Below are positions 35,239 through 46,880 of a stretch of 64,000 nucleotides of DNA, one piece after another. Position 1 is the first letter of the stretch; each line of letters starts with the position of its first letter. Source of the stretch: Bretschneidera sinensis (Eukaryota > Streptophyta > Magnoliopsida > Brassicales > Akaniaceae); the NCBI GenBank assembly GCA_023935145.1, contig CM043699.1, positions 108,624,536 through 108,688,535 of the forward strand, written 5' to 3'. The notes under the pieces were generated by a model, which was given only the letters and a program-made list of their open reading frames with translations, was not told the DNA's origin and searched no databases. Position numbers and translations under genes: made by a program.

Positions 35239-36240
35239 AGGTCTCCATTCCGTTTGACTAATCGTCAAGGAGTTCTTGATACTACAAACAAGAATGCTAA
35301 GCAACTTGCCAAGTTCACCCCACTGATTTTTGATGGGTAGAACTACTCTTTTTGGAAGAAGAGGTTGATGGTTTTCATCAAGAACATAGACTTAAATTAC
35401 TGGAGTGTGATTAGCAAAGCACTTTACATACACACCAAAAGGATTAGTGATATGGAGATCGAGAAGAATGAAGATGAGTGCACTCAAGCTGAGAAAAATC
35501 AATGAGAGATCAACAACAAGGCTATACATCTACTGTACTGCGGAATCAACCGAAATCAATTCAACCGAATTCAGATTTGTGAGACAGCCAAAGAAATCAG
35601 AAACAATCTTGAGGTTGTTTTTGAAGGTACAAATAAAGTAAAATTGACTAAAATCAATATTCTAATGTCATCATTTGATTATTTCAGGATGGGTGTGGGC
35701 AAAAGCATTTCGAAGATGACCACCCGGTTCACTAAGATAGTGAATAAGTTGAAATACTAGGAAAAGAGTTCACTTAGATAGATTAGGTCATCAAAATGCT
35801 CAGATCCTCATCCAGAGATTTGCTTCCCAAGGTGTTCGCAATCAAGGAATTAGAAAAGTTCACAACCATGACCTTGAAAGACCTCATTGGATCATTGATG
35901 ACCCATGAGATTAACCGAAAGATGCTGAAAGATGACGAGGATAACCCGAAGAAAATCATTGCTTTCAAAGCAGCTAAGGATGATAATGAAGAGATATCCA
36001 ATGATGAAGTTTTATCAGATGAATACGAAATTACTAAATTAACCAGATAGTTTAAGAAAAATCTTGAACAATTTACAAAGAGTAAGAAAATCATGAAAAA
36101 CAGTTTATCTGATTATTCTAATAAATCTACCCATAAGTTTTTAGATCAGAAATAAAAATCATCAAAGAGATAATCAATGTGTTTTGAATGCGACAAGCCC
36201 AATCATAAGAGGGCAGATTGTCCAAGGGTGAAAGGATAGA
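35239..36240 (+). pseudogene. gag: Gag remnant of the gag-only copia element
   Basis: Begins with FTPLIFDG at about 35314-35337, a stop, then NYSFWKKRLMVFIKNID, the usual N-terminus of copia Gag. Further on, LPKVFAIKELEKFTTMTLKDLIGSLMTHEI (35820-35910, written in parts by the frame) and a zinc knuckle CFECDKPNHKRADC at about 36180-36221 (CX2CX4HX4C) are recognisable. Several stops and frameshifts interrupt it. No protease, integrase or RT follows before the polypurine tract. Confidence 0.8.
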
Positions 36241-36647
36241 GTTTAAAAAAGAGGAAAGGTTAGCAATGATGAATCCAAAAACTCGGATATCGAAAAACAT
36301 GTTTCGAATCTTTTTCTTGTTGCCTTAGAAGATGAGAAATATTTACTAAACAACAAGGTAGACAAGGTAAATAAGTTTGACAAAGGTTGAGCTGTCCAAG
36401 GTTTAATCAGTGGTAGTTTAATTGCATGTTTGTATGTTTAATTCTGTTTGTTTGCTTGGTTTGCATGTTTATACTAGTTTACTCAGTTTAATCCCCATTT
36501 GTTCAAGGGGAGTTTAGATTTGCTTGTTTGTTTAATTTCCCACGTGTTTAGAGGGAGTTTCTTACATGCTTTTTTATTATAGCCAAAAAGATGAAGAAGC
36601 TTAGATTGTGGTATTAATGGTTTTGTCTACGTCAAAAAGGGGAAGAT

Positions 36648-37687
36648 TGTTGGGATATTTAGTTTAATCCCCATATGTTTTGATGTAGAAAAACTCTATT
36701 TCTTTTTACTGATCAAGTTCATTAAGTGCGTAGGATATTTAGCATGAAATTAACACAAAATCTGTAAAGTGGCAAGAGAGGCAGTCAATTGACCAGCCAG
36801 CTGCCTAGTGAGGCAATCAGCTGACCAGTCAACTGCCTAGGAAGGCAGTTAGCTAACCAGTCAGCTTCCTAGTGAGGCAGTGAGCTGCCTAGCCGACCGG
36901 TGAAGGACCAATCGACAGATCAATCGGCTGGTGAAAGACCAACCGATTGATCGGTAAGTCGATCAATGAAGAACCAACCAATTGATCAGTCGATCGGTGA
37001 AGGACCAGCCGACTGGTCAGTCGACCGATGGAGAAGGACTATCATACAGACCGGTAAGGAGAATTGATTAGTTGACTAGCCGACCGATAGGAGAAACAGT
37101 TTAAAGACTAGTTTGAAGACTCGGTCTACTGAGGAGAAGACCAGTTGACTGGGTAATTGATTGGAGATACCCGTTGAAGATCAGAGGATTTGCATTTAAG
37201 AAGAATATCAGTTTGAAAAGAAATGTTTTAGAGTTGCATTTTGTGAAGACTCAGCTGAAGCTATAAATCAAAAGTTGCTGAAGGGAGTTCAGTAAGAGAG
37301 AAGAATAAGTGTAACTCATGAGCTAAAAGATCAAGTTTTGTTTTTACCACTCCGGTAGTGTTTAATCTATAAGAGTTGTGAGATTGAGTGATATCTCTCT
37401 GTAAAGTCGTTTGCTATTCGTAAAGTCAAGCATAGTGTAAAAGTTTGTTTGGTATCCGAAAATCCAGGCCAGTGTAACGAGTTGGTGATTAGTGGAACGC
37501 AGTAGACCGGAGAGGCCTATTGAAGAAGTGGACGTAGACACGATTATTGTCGAATCACTATAAATCCGTGTTCCCTTTTCTTTGTCTTTAGATCTTTAAT
37601 TTCTGTTTCATTCTTCAATAATGTTTATTGTCTTAATTATTCAAATCTCTTGTAGAACGATCTCACCTCCACTCATATTTTCTAACA
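36648..37687 (+). repeat. 3' LTR of the gag-only copia element
   Basis: Starts TGTTGGGATATTTAG and ends TTTTCTAACA, followed by the GTATG duplication. The dyad cluster spans about 36780-37150 (for example AGCCGACTGGTCAGTCGACC). TATAAAT lies at 37262-37268. Confidence 0.9.
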
Positions 37688-38336
37688 GTATGTATGTCCA
37701 ACTTTGTTCATGCAGTCTCATTGTGATTCATTTCAGCTACTGACCTCATTAAGTCGGGAGTCTCAATTATTCTGGCAGTCTTGTTGCTTTTCCTTTTCAA
37801 TACAGTATAAGCTTCCAAATGATTTCAAAAATATAAAATTTTGAAATTATTGTGACTTCAATCTATGTGATGTTTCATTAAGTGCTTGCATCTCCATTCT
37901 GAATGCAGATACACCCACTCCCGTGGAGGAGAAAGGGCTTGCTACGTGAGGAACTGATATACCTGATGACTTGGTTCTCTAGCAAAAAAAAACTTGCGGA
38001 GGCACTTAAGAAGGTGAATTTCGGAACCCAATATTTCCACTTTCTATGTAATCCTATCCAGAAATGATTTAAAATTTAAAGAGACTAAATTAGATTTTCT
38101 ATCTACGAACCTACTGGCAGTGACATATTGTATTGTTAGTTGGTTGGTTTCATAGCTCATAATATTTTGTCTTGGCAGGAGAGGAAGCGCAAATATAATG
38201 TTAGATGAAATGATGAGGTATGATGTTATATTCTGATTTTTTGGATTGTTGATATAATCTTATTTCTGTTTCATAATGCTTTTATTTAATGATGTAATGC
38301 CATTATTAGGTTACTCCTGAGGAGATGGAGACATAT

Positions 38337-38552
38337 TGTTAATGTATTATATGGGCTTAGTCCCACATTGGTTGTGTATAGCTTTGCTTCTCCTATTAGC
38401 TTGTATAAATAGGATAATCCCACATTGGTTGTGTATAGCTTTGCTTCTCCTATTAGCTTATATAAATAGGATAGCTCCCTTTGTAAGTAAATCACACCAT
38501 TCAATACAATTCTTCTTTTTGTATTGTCTCACTTCCTCTCTTAAATTCAACA
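38337..38552 (+). repeat. 5' LTR with duplicated promoter unit
   Basis: Contains two tandem 57-bp units (38362-38418 and 38419-38475), each starting CCCACATTGG and each ending with its own TATA box TATAAATAGG (38404 and 38461). The same arrangement is in the 3' LTR. Confidence 0.95.
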
Positions 38553-39048
38553 TGGTATCAGAGCCATAATGGTTCTCGGAATTTTAAGAGTTGAGTATGC
38601 TCTGTGATTGCCACTATTAGTGGATCCTTCACATCAGAAATTCTCGGTATATTAAGAGTTGAGTATGCTCTGTGATTGCCACTATTAGTGGATCCTTCAC
38701 ATCAGAAAAACTTCTAGTATATCCTTTTCATACCTGTCGGGTCATCACTATAGTCGGAGTCTCATCGACATCATCTCCGCTACCGCTCTTGTTTTGGAAA
38801 CGTTGCTGCCACGTCAGCCTTAAAGGCCACATCAACGCCACCTCACTGCCACGTCAGTGCCACGTCACTTGTTGACATCACATCTGCTGCCGCTCCTGTT
38901 TCAGAAACGCTGCTGTCACGTCAGCCCTAAAAGCCACATCAACGCCACCTCACTGATACGTCAGTGCCACGTCACCCGTTGACCACCACATCATCAGTTG
39001 ACCGCCACATCACCGGTTTCTTGGAGGTTCACCTTCCTCTTTGTGCAT
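38553..39048 (+). other. Copia leader with two sets of tandem repeats
   Basis: After the primer site, a 68-bp unit (TTCTCGG...CACATCAGAA) is repeated at about 38572 and 38640. A second unit of about 107 bp, rich in CACGTCA / TGACGTGG motifs, is repeated from about 38779 and 38886. ACGT and TGACG cores are typical plant bZIP targets. A role as enhancer or packaging signal is inferred. Confidence 0.7.
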
Positions 39049-42000
39049 ATGGCTGAATCGTACTTACCCCGGGTTATTACTACTGTTCTGGATGAATCTA
39101 ATTATGTTATATGGGCTCAAGAAATGTTTGGTTTCCTCCGTGGACATAAATTGTGGCGTTACGTGACTGGAGATATCACTGAACCCAAGAAGAAGGACGA
39201 TGAAGATGCTGACAAATATGTTGACCGTCTAGAGGACTGGGATAGTAAAAATCACCAGATTCTCACATGGTTTCGTGCCACTATTATCGCAGAAATCAAA
39301 CTTCAATTTGGTACACTCCATACAGCTAAAGAAGCTTGGGATCTTCTCCAACACCGCTACACCAGGGCAGACATCTCAAATCGGTATCGTCTTCTTTCCA
39401 TCCTTCAAAGCATGCGCCAAGAACCTGGACAAACTATCAATAGCTTTCTATCTCAGATGACTGCCGTGTGGAACCAGTTAGCTCTCACTGAGCCAACTTG
39501 GGAATGCACAAAAGATGCTGATGTTCATAGAAAGTACCAAACTGAGACACGCATTATGCAATTCCTGATGGGCTTAAAAGAGGAATTTGAACCTGTAAGA
39601 GCTTCAATCCTACACCGAGGCGCAATACCTCCCTTAAACGACGTTCTTTCTGATCTACTCAGTGAGGAAACACGTCTCGCCACATTACAGGGATCTCATA
39701 CAGATGTTACCCTTGCAGCACCCGTTGCTCTTGCCACACCAGCTGCCAAGACAAACTCATACCAGAAGCCCTTATATTGCAAGTATTGTCATTCACAAGG
39801 GCATGAATTGCTCAAATGTCCTTCTCGCCTATGTAAAGTCTGCAGAGAACCGGGTCACTATCTTGCAGACTGCCCTAAACTTCTTTCTGGAAATCAGTCA
39901 AATGGGAACCAATATCGCTCACGAGGCTCATACAATCGGTTCCATTCCAAGTCAAAGAATACTGCTGCTGTAGCCACTGATGCTACACCAACTTCATCCA
40001 GCTCTTCACCTGATTGGAGTGGTTTATGCACCATTCTTACCGAGGCTCTAACTAAAACTGGTAATAATATAGCCATGTCAGCTACACCAGGTACATCCCG
40101 ATGGTATTTTGATTCTGCTTGTTGCAATCATATGACTTCTGATGCCTCCATATTTTCCTTTAAAACCCGTGATGAGCATGCACCTACTATTCACACTGCC
40201 AATGGATCAAATATGTTGGTCAACCACACTGGACATGTTGACAGTTCTCATCTGTCTCTCCCTGACACATATTTGGTTCCTAATCTTACGCTTAACCTTA
40301 TATCTGTTGGACAACTATGTGATCTTGGACTTGATTTGCATTTTTCTTCTACTGGTTGTCGTGTGCAGGACCCTCAGACAGGAAAACTCCTTAGAACCGG
40401 CCGTAAAGTTGGACGCCTCTTTGAGCTTACTCACCTCCAAGTCCCATCATCACCATCACCAAACCAATCAGCCGCATCCATCCCAGCACACTCTCCTGTG
40501 GAATTGTGGCACTCTCGGTTAGGTCACACTTCATCCAGCCCTCTACGTTCTCTTATTTCTAATGGTCAGTTAGGATCACTTCAGCATGAGTCTTTTCATT
40601 GTATTCATTGTCAACTTGCAAAATAATCAGCTTTACCTTTTAATGAGAGTCAGTCTGTTTCCCTTGCACCTTTTGATTTAGTTCATTCTGACGTTTGGGG
40701 GCCTTCTCCTCATACATCCATGGGTGGTGCTCGTTATTTTGTTATATTTGTGGATGACTATTCTCGTTATACTTGGTTGTTTCTTATGAAAAGCAGATCT
40801 GAACTCTTTCATATATATTCTGATTTTTCTTCTATGGTTAAAACTCAATTCTCTCGGAATATCAAAATTTTTCGTTCAGATAATGCAATGGAATATAAAG
40901 ACCGTGTTTTTCTAAACCTACTTCACAAAAGTGGCACGCTTCCCCACCGTTCGTGCCCTGGAACCTCCCGACAAAATGGACGAGCCGAACGCAAACATAG
41001 ACATATTCTTGACACTGTTCGTGCTCTACTCATTTCGTCATCATGTCCTGAACGTTTCTGGGGTGATGCTGCCTTAACCGCAGTGTACACAATCAATCGT
41101 GTCCCTTCCGCTACAATCCAAAATCAGTCTCCATTCGAGCGCCTTTTTGGTAAATCTCCTAATTACTCTAACCTCAGAGTCTTTGGTTGCGCTTGTTTTG
41201 TTCTTCTCAAACCACATGAACACAACAAATTACAACCAAGGGCTCATCTGTGTTGTTTCATTGGATATGGTATTGAACATAAGGGGTATCGGTGCTGGGA
41301 TCCTATTTCTAAAACTCTTCGTATCTCTCGTCATGTCATTTTTTGGGAACATCAAATGTTCTCTTCGTTACGGTCATTTGACATGTCAACCATCACTAAC
41401 TCTAGATTCTTTACTGATCCATCTATTGAGTTATTTCCTGAGAATCCAGTTTCAGGTACTATTGAGTCCACCTCCGAATCACCAGCCGATATCACCCCTT
41501 TCGTTCCAGACCCAGCTTCAGCTCCAGAACCCTCAACTGACCTCACCTCTCCAACTCAATCGGTCGTGCCCGAGGATATTCCTATGTCTGATGAGTCTGC
41601 ACCAACTCCCTCTGAGAGCCATCCTCCAGATCACCCCCGCAGATCTACCAGGGTAACTCATCCCCCTTCTCATCTTGCTGATTATCATTGTTTTTCCACT
41701 ATACTTCATCTGCATGAGCCTCAATCCTATAAGGAGGCTAGTACTAATCCACTTTGGCAGAAAGCAATGGATGAAGAACTTCAGGCCCTAGCTAAAACTC
41801 ATACCTGGGATATTGTTGATCTGCCCCCTGGAAAAACTACTATTGGGTGCAAATGGGTGTTTAAGATCAAGACACTTTCTGATGGCTCTATTGAACGATA
41901 TAAAGCCCGACTTGTTGCCAAGGGATTTGCTCAGGAATATGGCATTGACTATGAAGAGACATTTGCTCCAGTGGCGAGGCTCACATCTGTCCGTACACTC

Positions 42001-43244
42001 CTTGCTGTCACCGCCATTCGAAGATGGACTCTATTTCAAATGGATGTCAAAAATGCATTTCTCAATGGGGATCTTCTTGAGGAAGTCTATATGCATACAC
42101 CTCCCGGCTTGGATGCCCCTCGAAACAAAGTTTGTCACCTTCGCCGTGCCCTATATGGTTTGAAACAAGCTCCACGTGCCTGGTTTGCCAAATTCAGCAC
42201 TACCATTCATCAGTTTGGGTTCACACCGAGTGCTCATGATTCAGCTCTGTTTATCCACCATACTATCAACGGTATTATCATTCTTTTACTATACGTGGAT
42301 GATATGGTTATTACTGGAGATGATCTACATGGTATTTCTGAACTCAAAAAGTTTCTCAGTGGTCAATTCGAGATGAAAGATCTTGGCGTGCTCACCTATT
42401 TTCTTGGCCTCGAAGTCTCATCTAATTCTGATGGATTTTTTCTCTCTCAGGCCAAATATGGCTCGGACCTCCTTTCCAAGGCTGGGATCACTGACTCAAC
42501 CACTGCCACTACTCCTCTCGAACCGAATGTCAGACTTACCCCACTCGATGGTTCACCTCTTCAGGATGCCACTCTATATCGTCAACTGGTTGGAAGTCTT
42601 GTATATCTTACTGTCACTCGCCCTGACATTGCCTATGCCGTTCATCAGGTCAGTCGGTTCTTGTCCGCTCCTCGGACCACCCATTACTCGGCTGTTCTTC
42701 GCATTCTTAGGTACGTCAAGGGTACTTTATTTCATGGGCTTCATTTCTCAGCACAGTCTGTCCCTGTTTTCAAGCCTATTCTGATGCCGATTGGGCCGGA
42801 GACCCCACCGACAGACGTTCAACCACTGGTTACTGTTTCTTTTTGGGCAATTCTCTCATTTCTTGGCGTAGTAAGAAACAAACTGTGGTTGCTCGCTCCA
42901 GTACTGAAGCTGAATATCGTGCCATGGCTGATGCAACTCAAGAACTTCTCTGGCTTCGATGGCTACTCGCTGACATGGGTATCTTTTCTCATGCTGCCAC
43001 TATCCTACACTGTGACAACAGGAGTGCTATTCAGATCGCTCACAATGATGTCTTCCACGAGCGTACAAAACACATCGAGAATGATATCCACTTCATCCGT
43101 GATCACATTCTCCAGAATACGGTTCGTCTACAATCCGTCAGTTCAGCCGATCAGACAGCTGACATTTTCACTAAGGCTCATCCACTCGGACGCTTTCACT
43201 CTCTGGTTTCCAAACTCAAGTTCACCTCCCACTTACCGCCTTGA
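39049..43244 (+). pseudogene. Copia gag-pol polyprotein, one stop and one frameshift
   Basis: Single polyprotein starting at the ATG of MAESYLPRV (39049); the upstream in-frame TTG at 38998 is not a likely start. Gag has two zinc knuckles (CKYCHSQGHELLKC and CKVCREPGHYLADC, about 39776-39880). The protease site reads FDSACCNHM at about 40108-40134, with Ala where D-S-G is usual. Integrase follows with LWHSRLGH and CIHCQ (HHCC zinc), a TAA at 40624-40626, and then D, D and E in DDYSRY, SDNAMEY and NGRAERKH. RT has QMDVKNAFLNG and YVDDMVITGDD (42292). A one-base loss at about 42769-42771 shifts into the frame for RNase H ([32 protein letters not shown]), ending at 43244. Lesions are minimal and fit a very recent copy. 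Confidence 0.92.
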
Positions 43245-43257
43245 GTTTGAGGGGGGA

Positions 43258-43473
43258 TGTTAATGTATTATATGGGCTTAGTCCCACATTGGTTGTGTAT
43301 AGCTTTGCTTCTCCTATTAGCTTGTATAAATAGGATAATCCCACATTGGTTGTGTATAGCTTTGCTTCTCCTATTAGCTTATATAAATAGGATAGCTCCC
43401 TTTGTAAGTAAATCACACCATTCAATACAATTCTTCTTTTTGTATTGTCTCACTTCCTCTCTTAAATTCAACA
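43258..43473 (+). repeat. 3' LTR, identical to the 5' LTR
   Basis: 216 bp, TGTTAATGTA...AAATTCAACA, with no difference from 38337-38552. It is preceded by the polypurine tract at about 43245-43257. Confidence 0.95.
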
Positions 43474-43528
43474 CATATCAAATGAGAAAGATACATCATG
43501 ATGACCCATAAAGGAATTTCTTCATTAA

Positions 43529-44640
43529 TGTTGATCCTATATTGTCTTTCAGCTGGTTGCAGCAGCCTGGAAATATGATTATTTAGCATAGTTGTCAATT
43601 AAATTGCTGAATAGCTAAGAACTGCTGTTATCTGAGCTATTAAACTATTTTGTATGTTTGTGTAGATATGTAGAACAATCAACATAACAGTCCTCTGTAT
43701 TTCTACTGTAGTTGAGTTTGTGTTAATAAATCTCTTATTTTTGTTGTGTGAACTGTTGGTAAGAATTGAATTCCCCTTAACATGCTTTTGCCTGAAAGTG
43801 GAGGTTTTGCTGTTTTCTCAGCTTTTACATCGATTATTTTCTTTATTGATAAAATTACCTCTTTATTGATAAAATTACCTCTGAAATTATGACCATGTGA
43901 ATATTGTATTAAGTGATATGATCATTGGTTCATTGGAACCCTTTTTGGCTAAATTATTGAATCAATAATTGACCTTTAGGTTGGAGCTTTGGACCCTTTT
44001 TTTTTATTGGGATATATTTATTTATGAGCAGTGTAATACATAACATCATTTTCATACACTATTGAACCACCTAAAATATGTATAATAATGTTTAAAAAGC
44101 AACAATTGATAATTTATTTATTTTATTAATTTTTTTTTAAATAAAATCATTGTAACGAGCGGAGGTAAAGCTTATAATATTGTTTATTTGACCCAATGAT
44201 ATTTATGCTATGTTTCAACGCCCTTCCTCTTCGGGGCAAAAAGAAAAGAAAAGAAAAACACCCCTCCTTCGACCTTCCCCTCCAAAGAATAAAAACACAG
44301 TTAACAGAGTTGTCTTTGAAATCAATGGGACATATGCTGTTGAGCAATATCTGATATATTAACATCACACCCTTTTTTCGGTAAACGGTTAACATTACAC
44401 TCTTGTAGTACACATTAACAGGTGAAATCACTTCAAATCAATATTTTGCACAGCCTCTACAGAATTAACCACACTCTTTGATGAAGCAGCATTTTCCCAC
44501 CCAACCCCAAAAGGAAGAGAAGAAAAGAAAAACCCAATAATTTGTATGTATCCCAGATCGGCAAGCCCCCATTGTGAAAGTCCTATATATTTTCTAAAAC
44601 CAAAAAGGAAAAAAAGAAGACATGGAAATTGAAGAATGAA
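43529..44640. other. Former SLU7 3' region and spacer to the DUF761 gene
   Basis: AT-rich, no recognisable frame. A short tandem repeat (CTTTATTGATAAAATTAC) occurs at about 43840-43875. The part nearest 44640 is the likely 3' UTR of the minus-strand gene that follows. Confidence 0.45.
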
Positions 44641-44647
44641 AATGAGC

Positions 44648-45223
44648 TCAAGCACTTCTCGCCAACATCTCTTGAAACTCAAGAATTGATCTTTCCTTTT
44701 CAATCCTCATCTCCTCACGAAACTTGTGAATGAAGTCATCTGCCCTTTCATCCACTCCCCTGAGATGTGGCGACGAAGCAACAACAACATTCCATGCATC
44801 TTCAATGCTATACAGAGTACTCTTCTCCTTATCTTTCTTTCGAAAATTAACTTTGTGATAATCATCATCAATAACTTGCTTACCTCTGCTTGTCCCGGCT
44901 GCTTCTTGCCCATTGAAATGCATCGAGGAAAATGGCTCTGCATAAAGCTGGTCTATAAATATAGCTGCAAAGTTCTTATGATGCTGGTTTTGGTATTGAT
45001 TATATGGTTTCTCATACTGGTGGTGGTAGTGGCGGGGATAGGGAGGTTTAGTTAAAAATCTCCTTTTGAAGGGAAGGAAGAAGAGGCGGAGGAGACGATT
45101 ACTGGTTGCTTTGATTGTTTGAGGAATTTTGAGGTTGTGGAGTTTTGAATGGAGTTTGTCAGTGAAGCTCCTCCACACCCTTTTAGCGGGTTTAAGCTTC
45201 TTTCTGAGGCTCGAGGGAGACAT
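44648..45223 (-). CDS. DUF761-domain protein, small basic plant protein
   Basis: Intact 191-residue single-exon frame from the ATG at 45221-45223 (MSPSSLRKKLKPAKRVW). A longer frame to 45259 needs a TTG start and is less likely. The N-terminal half is strongly basic (FTDKLHSKLHNLKIP, LLRLFFLPFKRRF), followed by a His/Tyr/Asn/Gln-rich linker (YPRHYHHQYEKPYNQYQNQ). The C-terminus has VDERADDFIHKFREEMRIEK and SILEFQEMLARSA, the signature of the plant-specific DUF761 (cotton-fibre-expressed) family. Family members are poorly characterised small proteins; no biochemical activity is known to me. This is the only apparently intact host gene in the window. No TATA box was confidently identified upstream. 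Confidence 0.85.
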   Translation of the reverse strand: MSPSSLRKKLKPAKRVWRSFTDKLHSKLHNLKIPQTIKATSNRLLRLFFLPFKRRFLTKPPYPRHYHHQYEKPYNQYQNQHHKNFAAIFIDQLYAEPFSSMHFNGQEAAGTSRGKQVIDDDYHKVNFRKKDKEKSTLYSIEDAWNVVVASSPHLRGVDERADDFIHKFREEMRIEKERSILEFQEMLARSA

Positions 45224-46880
45224 GAAATCTTTGGGTTTAATTTTGTTAAGCGATAGCAATTATGGGTTTTCTTTGAAAGGAGAGACTAAAGAGAGGATGA
45301 GAAAGAGTGTTGAGAGTTGGAGAAGTTTTCTAATGAAGTTTCTGCCTTAGTACAATCAAATGTTCAATTGATGGCTCTTATGAATAAGAGTGGTGCAAAA
45401 TGTTCCTTACTTTTAGGTAATGTTTTGCTAGAATGCCACTTGTCAATCAAAGCATAAAAAGGAGAAATCGTGTTGGCTTAGGTTGTTTAGGATGGCAAAG
45501 AAGAAATATATTCTACAAAAATGAAAGAGGTAGTAATATGGAGTACTATTAGTATTATTGTTTTTGGGTCAAGCAGCCTTCACTTTCGGCAAATCTTATT
45601 GGAGGCTAGACTTAGGAGCAACCTTGGGTCCTAAGTTTAGTTGATTGATGAAAGACTTGTAGTCCTGTAAAGTGTACCCATTAGCAGTTTGGTAGTGGAC
45701 TGACACGTCAAATTGAGACATTGTGGGCTCCATTAATTGCATTACATTTACGCTTTTGCTCTTTCCTTATGCATTCTTTGATCATGCAATTACTCCACTA
45801 ATTAAGTTTTGATGAAGATTGTGTAGAATCTCAGGTTGTTAGAGACTGTTAACCATTGACTGTTAAGTTGAGTTTTCTTCTACTTGTTGATTTGATGAGT
45901 TTATCTAAAAGGGTAGCATTCTGTAACTGCAGGGTTAAAAAAATTCACCACCCCTACTTGTTTCAATCACTGATGCTAAGGAGTATAGTCCAAATTTAAA
46001 AAGATATCAAAATCTTGGTGGGGCCATATTCAACTAAATTAAGTAATTAATAGTGTAACTAACAATATGTTCCTTATGTGCCTTGCTGTGATAGCTTAGG
46101 CTGTACCAGCTGGTAGGATTGATTACGAAATGGCAACCATCAGAGAAGAGACATGCTGCGATTTTGTACCCTGGTCTTGCATATTAAACTAGCAGGTTAT
46201 TTCATTTGTTGGTTTCTGTGCACCATGCCACTAAACAAACCCTTGACCGATTGGTTTGGACTTTAGGATGAGCACAGCATATTTTTTATAATCTTCTTGC
46301 CAATCTAAAAAGGTAACTATGACCTAAATTACAATGGTGGTTGATCCAATCATCTAGAATAGGAGGTAATGACCATATTAGGGAAACTGCTTAATGGCGA
46401 TATTTAACAAGTGACTAGAGTTTTTTTTGTCTTAAAGTGATTTAAGTAAGCTTACATCACTTGTCAAACATCGTCAATATATTCAATCGTTTATCTTAAA
46501 TAATTAGCAAATGCTTTTAACTCATAGTATTTAAACTTCAAATGATAAACAACTAAAACAAAGATGTCTAAAAAATTAAGCAGAGATTTAAATGATTTCC
46601 TAAGTGTCTTTTTGGATTTTTATTTAATTAATCTTAATTACAGAATGATTTTAACCAATCCTAATTCCCTTTCAACCCCTATCATATGATATGAGCAAAA
46701 ATTCACCGTACAATCAAAAGACAACACATGGCATATTCAGGGGCAAAATTGTTATTTTGTCATTAGAGATAAAACAATAATTATACACATTCGGGTGATT
46801 CTATAATTACTACGCTAAAATCCCTAGTACTAACTCAGTCATTCAAATCAATAATCCAGATCATTCAAAATTAATGGTTT
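45224..46880. other. Intergenic region
   Basis: Upstream of the DUF761 gene: its 5' leader and promoter are expected in 45224-45500. The rest is AT-rich with no open frame of interest and no LTR, TIR or tandem array visible. Confidence 0.5.

Larger units (their letters stand above)
34216..37687 (+). mobile_element. Gag-only copia element (TR-GAG type), target duplication GTATG
   Basis: Complete 3472-bp non-autonomous element in a SLU7 pseudogene intron. Its LTRs are 34216-35224 and 36648-37687. The primer site TGGTATCAAAGC is 35227-35238, the polypurine tract AAAAAGGGGAAGAT is 36634-36647, and the perfect duplication GTATG stands at 34211-34215 and 37688-37692. The 1.4-kb interior encodes only Gag remnants. 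LTR and gag features resemble Sireviruses (primer site, polypurine tract, dyad cluster, shared downstream block), so a Sirevirus probably supplied its enzymes. Confidence 0.9.
38337..43473 (+). mobile_element. Young copia element, identical 216-bp LTRs, target duplication CATAT
   Basis: Complete 5137-bp element inserted in the last coding segment of the SLU7 pseudogene. Its LTRs 38337-38552 and 43258-43473 are identical by direct comparison, the primer site TGGTATCAGAGC adjoins the 5' LTR at 38553, and a purine-rich tract (TTTGAGGGGGGA) precedes the 3' LTR. CATAT stands at 38332-38336 and 43474-43478. One gag-pol frame spans 39049-43244 with one stop codon and one single-base frameshift. Identical LTRs imply a very recent insertion. 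The copia clade is not assigned. Confidence 0.95.
34024..43528 (+). pseudogene. SLU7: SLU7-like splicing factor pseudogene, introns retained, split by two transposons
   Basis: SLU7 is the second-step pre-mRNA splicing factor. Four C-terminal coding segments are visible in order. At 34026-34175, NNHTSVWGS, WKDH, GYKFCKQTI and YCTG (zinc-knuckle region), ending at a GT donor. At 37909-38013, after an AG acceptor, TPTPVEEKGLAT, GTDIPDDLVL and KKLAEALKK. At 38179-38217, ERKRKYNV. At 38310-38336, VTPEEMETY, continuing after the copia insertion at 43479 as QMRKIHHDDP and, in a shifted frame, KEFLH with a stop at 43526-43528. Stops replace Trp (TGA in AT*GT and in NVR*NDE), a TAG follows DLVL, and single-base shifts occur in three segments. 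Retained introns show a duplicated genomic copy, not a retrocopy. The N-terminal two thirds is absent here; a copia remnant abuts the first visible segment. Confidence 0.82.

Noticed and set aside
38998..39048. Longer N-terminus for copia Gag
   Set aside because: The frame opens at TTG, not ATG; the first ATG at 39049 matches the usual Gag start.
44726..45055. Hydrophobic frame on the plus strand
   Set aside because: It is antisense to the DUF761 gene and has no recognisable domain.
45224..45259. Longer N-terminus for the DUF761 protein
   Set aside because: It would need a TTG start; the ATG at 45221-45223 is the better choice.
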